Positions 17,617 to 24,430 of a DNA stretch of 49,862 nucleotides are shown here, one piece after another. Within the stretch, counting starts at the first letter, position 1. Each line of letters opens with the position of its first letter. The stretch comes from Planctomycetota bacterium (GTDB lineage Bacteria; Planctomycetota; SZUA-567; H5-PLA8): contig JACQFI010000023.1 in NCBI GenBank assembly GCA_016200135.1, forward strand, positions 1 through 49,862, given 5' to 3'. Position numbers and translations under genes: made by a program. The notes under the pieces are model-generated. The model was not told where the DNA came from, made no database searches, and saw only the letters and a list, made by a program, of their open reading frames with translations.

Positions 17617-17730
17617 CGGATATGTGAATATATGGAGGCCGAAATGATTTCCGCCGAATCTAATCCAGAGGTGCTGGAGTAAATCAATCGAAGCCCTTAT
17701 TATGTGCGAGGTTAGGATACGCGCTGGTCC

Positions 17731-18816
17731 ATGAGCTCAACCGTGACGACCGCCAAAACGCCTGCCGTTGACGCGCCTTCCATCCAGCGTGTGCTGGTGA
17801 AGGAAGTTAACTGGCTTGGCGACATCGTCATGAGCCTGCCCGCGCTGCGGGCAATCCGTAAGCGCTATCCGGACGCGCACATCTCCATCCTGATCAAGAA
17901 AGAGCTCGCGGGCTTCTTCGATGGCGCAAAGTGGATCGACGAGATCATTCCATACAGTCTGCGCAAGGGTCTGCGCGGCTTGAGCGACCGCAAGCGTATC
18001 GTCGCCGAGATCCGCGCGCGGCGCTTCGATCTCGCGGTGCTCTTTCCCAACAGTTTCGACTCAGCCCTCTGGCCCACGCTCGCGCGCGTGCCGCGCCGGG
18101 CGGGGTTTGTCCGCGATGCCCGCGGGCTCCTGCTTACGCATAAGACCGCGCCCACCGCGCAGATTCTCGAGACCCACCAAGTTCACTACTACCTTTATAT
18201 GCTGCGCCAGACGCTGGGGATCGAAGGCGATCCGCAGCGTTTCGCGCTGGATGTGCACGAACCGCACCGCGAGAAGATGCGTGCGTGGCTGGACGCGCGC
18301 CGCAAGCGCCCTAAAGGAAAACTGATCGCGCTCGCGGTGGCGGCGGCCTATGGGCCCGCCAAGGAATGGCCGGCGGACTATTACGCGCGCTTGATCGACC
18401 TGCTCGCCGAGCAGCACGGCGCCGAATGCGTGCTGGTCGGCGCGCCCAACGAGAAGCGCAAGAGCGCCGAGGTGGTTCTGAAGTCCAAGCACGGCGCGCT
18501 GGTGGCGGCGGGGGAGACTGGAGTAGGGGAGGCGCTTGCGTTGTTGGCGCTCTGCGACGGCTTCGCGGGCAACGACTCGGGTTCGATGCACGTCGCCGGG
18601 GCGCTCGGCCTGCCGACGGTGGGTATCTACGGGTCCACGCGCGCCGACCGCACCGGCCCGCTCGGCGAACGGACGCAGGTGCTCTACAAGCCGCTCGAAT
18701 GCAGCCCGTGCCTCAAGCGCACCTGCCGCTTCGGCCATTACAATTGCTTGAAGGAAATCGCGCCCGAAGAAGTGGTCCAGGCCCTGCAGAAGCGCGGCGC
18801 GCTGGGCCGCGGTTGA
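17731..18816 (+). CDS. waaF: Lipopolysaccharide heptosyltransferase II-like (GT9)
   Basis: 361 aa. GT9 enzymes transfer ADP-heptose to the LPS inner core on the cytoplasmic face. The start E-V-N-W-L-G-D-I-V-M-S-L-P-A-L-R is WaaF-like, as are N-D-S-G-S-M-H-V-A-G-A-L-G-L-P and Y-G-S-T. The C-terminal cysteine cluster (C-S-P-C ... C-R-F-G-H-Y-N-C-L) is characteristic of WaaF. The first ~25 residues are a Thr/Ala-rich leader. It stands alone and converges on the EF-hand gene with a gap of only 7 bp. A second GT9 gene lies in the LPS block at about 33 kb. Confidence 0.92.
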   Translation: MSSTVTTAKTPAVDAPSIQRVLVKEVNWLGDIVMSLPALRAIRKRYPDAHISILIKKELAGFFDGAKWIDEIIPYSLRKGLRGLSDRKRIVAEIRARRFDLAVLFPNSFDSALWPTLARVPRRAGFVRDARGLLLTHKTAPTAQILETHQVHYYLYMLRQTLGIEGDPQRFALDVHEPHREKMRAWLDARRKRPKGKLIALAVAAAYGPAKEWPADYYARLIDLLAEQHGAECVLVGAPNEKRKSAEVVLKSKHGALVAAGETGVGEALALLALCDGFAGNDSGSMHVAGALGLPTVGIYGSTRADRTGPLGERTQVLYKPLECSPCLKRTCRFGHYNCLKEIAPEEVVQALQKRGALGRG

Positions 18817-18823
18817 GTCCGGC

Positions 18824-19729
18824 TTAAGGCTTCGGCTTCTCGGCGGTGGTGGCGACCGGCACGGGCCGTACTTCCAGGCTCTGGAACTTCAGCGCCGCCG
18901 TCCGTTCGCGTGCCTCGAACTCCTTCACGATCCGCTCGTACATGGCCGCTTCGGACAGGTACTGAATCGCCGCGCTCGAGTACGCGACGCTCAGGGCCTT
19001 GCGCTCGCTGGTGTCGAGTACCCCGTCTTTATCCGCGTCGAAGCGCGGGATGCGGTAGTCTTTCGCATCCACCATGCTTGAGGACATGCGCTTGGCCTCG
19101 GCCGAATCCTTGGGCAGGCTCTTGCTGGCGTCGAGTTCCAACTGGGAGATCACGCCGTCCTTATTCGAGTCCAGGCCGCGCAGGATGCGGTCGGTGCAGC
19201 GCACGATGGCTGCGGCCGCCCTGTATTCGTCGCCGGCCAACTGGCCGTCCTTGTCTTTGTCCAGAGAGGGCAGCATCTCGAGGATCGATTGCGCGAGCGC
19301 GCCGCGCTTCTTGCAGGACTCGAGCGCGTCGCGGTACATGCTCAGTTCGGGCACCTTAAAGTCCACACGCATGTACACCACTGGCGGCTTCTCTTCCTCG
19401 GTGGTCGTGCTGGTGTCGCCCTTCATCTCTTTATAGCGCAGGCGGCGGCGTTCCCGGTCCTGGCGTTCCTCTTCGAGTTTGGCCAGGTCGGCCTCGACCT
19501 TTTTCCGCTGCACCTGAAATTCCGCCATCGCCGTCTTCTCATGCGCGGCAATCGCGACGTTGATGAACTCTTCGAGTTTCCGGTGGTCCAGGTCGCTGTC
19601 CTTAGTGAGGGTATCGCTGGCGGGCACGGTGCGGACCTTCTCTTCTTCGCCCCGCGCGCTTGCCAGCGGGCAGAGCAGGATAGCGATCCCCAGCATCCCA
19701 AGTCCGGACCACGTCGTTCGGGGCGTCAT
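18824..19729 (-). CDS. Secreted EF-hand protein
   Basis: 301 aa from ATG 19729 (GGAGG about 10 nt upstream). A signal peptide ends near A-S-A-R-G-E. A charged, probably coiled-coil stretch follows (residues about 55-105, Glu/Arg/Lys rich). Three EF-hand loops are clear: D-K-D-K-D-G-Q-L-A-G-D-E, D-S-N-K-D-G-V-I-S-Q-L-E and D-A-D-K-D-G-V-L-D-T-S-E, all with the calcium-ligand positions filled. Periplasmic or outer-surface calcium binding is expected; the partner is unknown. Confidence 0.87.
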   Translation of the reverse strand: MTPRTTWSGLGMLGIAILLCPLASARGEEEKVRTVPASDTLTKDSDLDHRKLEEFINVAIAAHEKTAMAEFQVQRKKVEADLAKLEEERQDRERRRLRYKEMKGDTSTTTEEEKPPVVYMRVDFKVPELSMYRDALESCKKRGALAQSILEMLPSLDKDKDGQLAGDEYRAAAAIVRCTDRILRGLDSNKDGVISQLELDASKSLPKDSAEAKRMSSSMVDAKDYRIPRFDADKDGVLDTSERKALSVAYSSAAIQYLSEAAMYERIVKEFEARERTAALKFQSLEVRPVPVATTAEKPKP

Positions 19730-19835
19730 GAGTTGCGGGACCTCCACCAAGTACATGGAACCTGCCAGACGGTTTAAGGCCAGCATGCGAATGCCCGCCT
19801 ATTTTGAAGGATGTACGCCTTTCACACAAGCTTAT

Positions 19836-20276
19836 TCACGGCTCTTCGGCTGGTTGCACCAGTTCGAAGAGCACCCCGCCCGTGGTCTTGGGGTCCAAAA
19901 AAGCCACCTTCGACCCGCCTAAGCCCGTGGCCGGATAGCCTTTCAGCGGACTCACGCCGGCCGCCGCCAGCCGCGCCAGGTCGGCCGCCAGGTCGGCCGT
20001 ACGCAATGCGACGTGATGCAGCCCCGCGCCCCGCTTGGACAGAAACTTGGCAATCGGCCCCTCTCCGGCCGGATGCGGCTCGAGCAGTTCGATGCGCAGT
20101 TCGCCCTTTTCCGCAACCTGCGCCCGGACCTTCTCGCGTTCGATCACCTCCGGCTCGTGCAGGGAGAATCCCAGCGCGCGGTAGGTCGCCGCCGCCGCGG
20201 CGAGGCTCTCCACGGCGATGGCCAGGTGCGCGAGCGGCAGGTGGCTCAGATTCGGGTGCATTGCTCTCGGGTCCAA
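19836..20276 (-). CDS. mce: Methylmalonyl-CoA epimerase
   Basis: 146 aa, a vicinal-oxygen-chelate/glyoxalase-fold protein of the right length. It interconverts (R)- and (S)-methylmalonyl-CoA. The metal-ligand strands L-A-H-L-A-I-A-V, E-L-L-E-P, G-L-H-H-V-A-L-R and V-L-F-E-L-V-Q-P are in order. I prefer the TTG at 20276, since GAGGA sits at ideal distance; an ATG at 20261 is possible. It begins 3 bp after the mutase stop, so meaB, mutase and epimerase form one operon. Confidence 0.92.
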   Translation of the reverse strand: MDPRAMHPNLSHLPLAHLAIAVESLAAAAATYRALGFSLHEPEVIEREKVRAQVAEKGELRIELLEPHPAGEGPIAKFLSKRGAGLHHVALRTADLAADLARLAAAGVSPLKGYPATGLGGSKVAFLDPKTTGGVLFELVQPAEEP

Positions 20277-20279
20277 GCG

Positions 20280-21950
20280 TCAATTCCTCGGCCGGTACTC
20301 CCCATACACTTTCCGCATCGCCCCGCAGATTTCGCCGACCGTGCAGCGCGCCCGCGCGGCGGCGAGAATCGCCGCCATCCGGCCATTACCGGAATGCGCC
20401 GCCGCCTCAACGTCCGCCAACGCCTTGGCCGCGTTTGCGGCATGGCGGGAAGCCCGCAGCTTGGCGACGGCATCCCGGGCCAGCGCCTCCTGGTTCGCGT
20501 CCAATTTCTGCACCGATCCCGGGCCCTGCTCTACGATGCCGCCGGTGAACGCATTCACGCCCACGACCTTGCGCTCGCCGTGTTCGACCTCGCGCTGATA
20601 CCGGAACGCGGCCTCCGCGATGCGCCGCTGGTAGAACCCGGCCTCCACCGCCTGCACCGCGCCGCCCGCCGCGTCGATCTCCTCGACGATGGTCCGCGCT
20701 TTCGCTTCCAGGCGGTCGGTGAGCGCCTCCACGGCGTAGCTCCCGCCCAGCGGGTCGGCCACGTTCGCGGCGCCGGTCTCGTACGCGAGAATAAGTTGCG
20801 TCATGAGCGCCAGGCGCGCGGAGAGTTCGCCCGGCAGCCCGAGGGCCTCGTCGTAAGCGTTGGTGTGCAGCGACTGGCCGCCGCCCAGCACCGCGGCCAG
20901 CGCCTGCACCGCCACGCGCACGAGGTTGTTCTCGGCCTGCTGGCTGGTGAGCAGCGAGCCCATCGTCTGCACGTGGAAGCGCAGTTGCCGGGCTTTCGGA
21001 TTGGCGATACCGAAGCGTTCGTCCACGAGCTTCGCCCACAGCCTGCGCGCCGCGCGGAACTTCGCGACTTCCTCGATCAGTTCGCTCGAGGCCGCGAAGA
21101 AGAACGAGGCCTGTTCGCCGATGTGTTCGAGATCGAGCCCCCGCGCCTTGGCCGCGGCCAGGTACGCCAGCCCGTTCGCGAGCGTGAACGCGATCTCCTG
21201 TTCCGCCGTGCACCCGGCTTCGCGCACGTGGTAGCCGCTGATCGAGATCGGATGAAAGCCCGTGAGCGTCTTCGCCGTGTGCTCCATCACGTCCACGGTC
21301 AGCGCCAGGCTCGGGCCCGGCGGGTAGATGTAATTGTTGCGCGCCGCGTACTCCTTAAGGATGTCGTTCTGCACGGTCCCGCGGAGCTTCTCCGGCGCGA
21401 CGCCGCGTTCTTCGCCCGCCACTTGATAGAAGGCCAGCAACACCGCCGCGGGCGCGTTGATGGTCATCGAAGTCGAGACGCTCCCGAGGTCGATGCTCTC
21501 GAAGAGCCGCAGCATGTCTTCGACTGAAGCGATCGAGACCCCCACGCGCCCCACTTCGCCCGCGGCGCGCTCGTGGTCCGGGTCGAGCCCCAACTGCGTC
21601 GGCAGGTCGAACGCGACCGAGAGCCCCGTCTGCCCCGACGCGAGCAGCTTGCGGAAGCGCGCGTTGGTCTCCTCGGCCGTCCCGAATCCCGCGTACTGGC
21701 GGAAGGTCCAGAGCCGCTGCCGGTACATGCCCGTGTGCAGCCCGCGCGTGAAGGGCGGCGCGCCCGGAAAGCCTTCGGCTTCGAGAACCTTGGGGTCCAC
21801 GTCGGCGGGCGTGTAGAGCGGCTTGAGTGGTTCGCCGGAGATGGTCTTGACCGGGAGCGGGCCGATCTCCGGGCGGTACTTCTTCTGCCCGGAAGGGCCG
21901 TGGTGTCGGGCCTCCCAGTCCTGGGCGGCCTTGGCGAGTTCGTCGCTCAT
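20280..21950 (-). CDS. mcmA: Methylmalonyl-CoA mutase catalytic subunit without B12 domain
   Basis: 556 aa from ATG 21950. Adenosylcobalamin-dependent rearrangement of methylmalonyl-CoA to succinyl-CoA. The substrate tyrosine lies in F-R-Q-Y-A-G-F-G-T-A-E-E, the arginine that selects methylmalonyl-CoA in A-A-R-N-N-Y-I-Y-P-P, and the catalytic His in I-S-I-S-G-Y-H. Isobutyryl-CoA mutases carry Phe and Gln at the first two sites, so this is a true methylmalonyl-CoA mutase. The chain ends after the TIM barrel, so the cobalamin-binding part (D-x-H-x-x-G) must be a separate subunit, and none is in this window. It overlaps meaB by 4 nt. Confidence 0.94.
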   Translation of the reverse strand: MSDELAKAAQDWEARHHGPSGQKKYRPEIGPLPVKTISGEPLKPLYTPADVDPKVLEAEGFPGAPPFTRGLHTGMYRQRLWTFRQYAGFGTAEETNARFRKLLASGQTGLSVAFDLPTQLGLDPDHERAAGEVGRVGVSIASVEDMLRLFESIDLGSVSTSMTINAPAAVLLAFYQVAGEERGVAPEKLRGTVQNDILKEYAARNNYIYPPGPSLALTVDVMEHTAKTLTGFHPISISGYHVREAGCTAEQEIAFTLANGLAYLAAAKARGLDLEHIGEQASFFFAASSELIEEVAKFRAARRLWAKLVDERFGIANPKARQLRFHVQTMGSLLTSQQAENNLVRVAVQALAAVLGGGQSLHTNAYDEALGLPGELSARLALMTQLILAYETGAANVADPLGGSYAVEALTDRLEAKARTIVEEIDAAGGAVQAVEAGFYQRRIAEAAFRYQREVEHGERKVVGVNAFTGGIVEQGPGSVQKLDANQEALARDAVAKLRASRHAANAAKALADVEAAAHSGNGRMAAILAAARARCTVGEICGAMRKVYGEYRPRN

Positions 21951-22969
21951 GGGTGTTTCCCCAAGAGCCGGTCGATGGCGTCGGGGAGGCTGATGCGGCC
22001 CGCGGCGCAGTCGTCCGCCAGCGCGGCCAGCGCGGCGCCGGGTGCAAGCTGCGCGGCCAGTTCGTCGCTCAGGCGGCGCGTGGCCCGCCAGACCATCTCG
22101 CGCGCGATCCGGTTGCGCCGCAGCGCCGTTGCAAGCGCCGGTTCGTCCAGATACGTCCGGTGCCGCGTCAGCGCCTGGACGATCTCGTCGCCGCCGGTGT
22201 GGTCCAGGCCCGAGACCAGCAGCACGGGCGGCGTCCAGACGGGCAGCTTGAGCTGCGTGGAGAGCTGCGGGCCGAGCATCCGCCGCGTGCGGCTGGTCTC
22301 GCCCGGCGATTCGTGCAGCGCCAGTTCGATCTGTTCTTTCAGCTCGCGCGCGCCCGGTCGGTCGGCCTTGTTGACCAGAAAAACGTCCGCGATCTCGAGG
22401 ATGCCCATCTTCATGAGCTGGATGTCGTCGCCGAGGCCCGCCACCTGCGCGAGGCAGATCGTGTCCGCCAGGCTGATCACTTCCGTCTCCGCCTGGCCCG
22501 CGCCCACGGTTTCGATGAAGACGCACTCGAACCCCGCGCCGCCCAGCACGCGCAGGGCGTCCGAGGCCGCCGAAGCCAGGCCGCCCTGCGCGCCGCGGCT
22601 GCCCATCGAACGGATGAAGACGCCGGAGTCGCTCCGGTGGCTCGACATGCGGATGCGGTCGCCCAGCAGCGCCCCGCCGGTGAACGGGCTCGACGGGTCC
22701 ACCGCCACCACGCCGACCCGCTTGCCCAGGGCGCGTTCGAGGCCCACCAGGTAATCCAGCAGCGTCGATTTGCCCGCGCCCGGCGGCCCCGTAAGTCCGA
22801 TGGTCTGCTTGGGCAGCGGTAGCGTCCCCGCGGCGCGCGAGGCCGCCTGCGCGTCGCGCGCCACGGGCGATTCAAGCAGCGAGATGAGCCGCGAGGCCGC
22901 GCGGCGGTCGCCCGCGGCGCAAGCCTTGGCGAGTTCTTCAGGGGTGGCGGAGGCGCCCGGAGCCGTCAT
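21947..22969 (-). CDS. meaB: MeaB/ArgK-type GTPase chaperone of methylmalonyl-CoA mutase
   Basis: 340 aa from ATG 22969. G3E-family GTPase that protects the mutase and gates cofactor loading. Walker A is G-P-P-G-A-G-K-S-T, with V-A-V-D-P-S-S-P-F-T-G-G-A-L-L-G-D-R, E-T-V-G-A-G-Q and N-K-A-D for guanine. The E-T-V-G-x-G-Q segment is specific for MeaB. Its stop overlaps the mutase start (ATGA). Confidence 0.95.
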   Translation of the reverse strand: MTAPGASATPEELAKACAAGDRRAASRLISLLESPVARDAQAASRAAGTLPLPKQTIGLTGPPGAGKSTLLDYLVGLERALGKRVGVVAVDPSSPFTGGALLGDRIRMSSHRSDSGVFIRSMGSRGAQGGLASAASDALRVLGGAGFECVFIETVGAGQAETEVISLADTICLAQVAGLGDDIQLMKMGILEIADVFLVNKADRPGARELKEQIELALHESPGETSRTRRMLGPQLSTQLKLPVWTPPVLLVSGLDHTGGDEIVQALTRHRTYLDEPALATALRRNRIAREMVWRATRRLSDELAAQLAPGAALAALADDCAAGRISLPDAIDRLLGKHP

Positions 22970-23017
22970 GCAACGAGCGTACAACGCGCGGCGTTTTCGG
23001 GGAAGCGGAAACGCCCT

Positions 23018-24430
23018 TTACTTGTCCGTCTTGCGCGTCTCGGGCTGCGTTTTGGATGAGGCCGGCTGCCGGCCGCGGGGCGAGGGAATCAGCCCGGTGA
23101 ACGGCTTGATGCTCATCGGCTGCGCGGGCGTGTTCTTATCTGAGAGATCGACGATCGTGCCGGAGCTCGTTTCGATGTCCATGCGCTTCTTGCGCACCAT
23201 CACTTGCGTCCCGCGGACCTCGTTCGGGAAGCTGGTGTCGCGCGAGTAGATCTTCACCTCGTCGTCGGGGTCCTTCATCTCGAGCCGCAGGCGCTCCTTC
23301 TGCAGGTCGTAGTACATGTGGTCGCAGTGGATCACTTGGTCGGACGTGATGATCTCGATGCGGCCGGTGCAGTCCATGGTCTTCAGGGAGCCCGAAAAGA
23401 CGCCTCCGCCGCCCGGCGCCGCCTGGCCGCCCGGCGCGGGCGGCTGGTCGTCCACTTGCATGAGGATCAGCATCTCGTCGGAGACCATCTTCAGGCCCTC
23501 CTTGACGATGGCAACGTTGCGCGTGACTTTCACCCGCCCGGCCGCGCCCTCGTAGTACAGTTCACCGTCGCTGCTGATCAGCACCTTGCCGCCCGCCAGC
23601 GAGAGCCCCGGCAGCATGCCCATGCCGCCCGCCGGTTTCGGCGCGTCCGGGGCCGGCGTTCCGGCCGGCGGCGTGGCTTGCGCGGCGTTGAGTTCCGCGA
23701 TGGGCGAGCCCAGGGCGCGGAAGGTATCCAGCCGCATGTTGATCTCGAACCGGTAGGCCTGGACTTTATCGTCCCCGGACCAGACCGTCGCGCGCCGGTT
23801 GGCTTCGCGATTCCCGTTCACCGTGATCTGGTTCTTGAGCATCTCCTGGTTCGGGCCGTACTCGGTCTCGAAGAGCAGGTTGTCGCCGCGCGCCTTGCGC
23901 TCCTTGGTGTAGATCTCCACGTTCCCGTTGGCCTCCAGCAGTTCCATCTGGCCGGTGGCCGGATCCATCGTGGATTTGACGTTCTGCCCGCGCAGGATCT
24001 GCGTCTCGTCGGGCGTCGCGCCGGTCTGCTCGATCTCCACGACTTTGTTCGGATAGCGCTTCAAATCGGTGGTGAGCGTGTACTGTTCTTTGTCCACCTT
24101 CGCGGGCTTGCCGTTGACGATCTTGTCCACCGGAACGACGGCGTGCATGAAGGGCCCGAAGCAGGAAACCTTCGTGTCGCCTCCGGCCATGTTCAGCATG
24201 CCCGAATTCTGGTTGGCATTCGGCGCGGCGGTAGGCGGCTTGACCACCGCCGGCGGGTTCACCGCGGCCTTGGCCGTCCAGGGGAAGTCCTCGCTACGCG
24301 GGACCGCAAGCCGCTTGAGATCCTCCTTGGCAATCTTGACCGCCGCAGGCTTTGGCGCGGCGGGTTCCTCCGCGCCCAGCGCTGCCGCGGTTAGGAACAG
24401 GAGCGCCGCTGTCCAGCGTAGCGTGTTCAT
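23018..24430 (-). CDS. OstA/LptA-like envelope protein (short paralogue)
   Basis: 470 aa with a signal peptide (about residues 1-19). The C-terminal half has OstA-type beta repeats: G-E-L-Y-Y-E-G-A-A-G-R-V-K-V-T, then G-R-I-E-I-I-T-S-D-Q-V-I-H-C-D-H and a matching segment earlier. These bridge-forming repeats carry LPS across the periplasm in LptA. The same order of segments occurs in the larger upstream paralogue, so the pair arose by duplication. Its ATG overlaps the stop of that gene by 4 nt. It is much longer than LptA (about 185 aa) and lacks the LptD barrel. Confidence 0.75.
   Translation of the reverse strand: MNTLRWTAALLFLTAAALGAEEPAAPKPAAVKIAKEDLKRLAVPRSEDFPWTAKAAVNPPAVVKPPTAAPNANQNSGMLNMAGGDTKVSCFGPFMHAVVPVDKIVNGKPAKVDKEQYTLTTDLKRYPNKVVEIEQTGATPDETQILRGQNVKSTMDPATGQMELLEANGNVEIYTKERKARGDNLLFETEYGPNQEMLKNQITVNGNREANRRATVWSGDDKVQAYRFEINMRLDTFRALGSPIAELNAAQATPPAGTPAPDAPKPAGGMGMLPGLSLAGGKVLISSDGELYYEGAAGRVKVTRNVAIVKEGLKMVSDEMLILMQVDDQPPAPGGQAAPGGGGVFSGSLKTMDCTGRIEIITSDQVIHCDHMYYDLQKERLRLEMKDPDDEVKIYSRDTSFPNEVRGTQVMVRKKRMDIETSSGTIVDLSDKNTPAQPMSIKPFTGLIPSPRGRQPASSKTQPETRKTDK

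Noticed and set aside
20280..21950. Isobutyryl-CoA mutase
   Set aside because: The substrate-selecting Tyr and Arg are those of methylmalonyl-CoA mutase.
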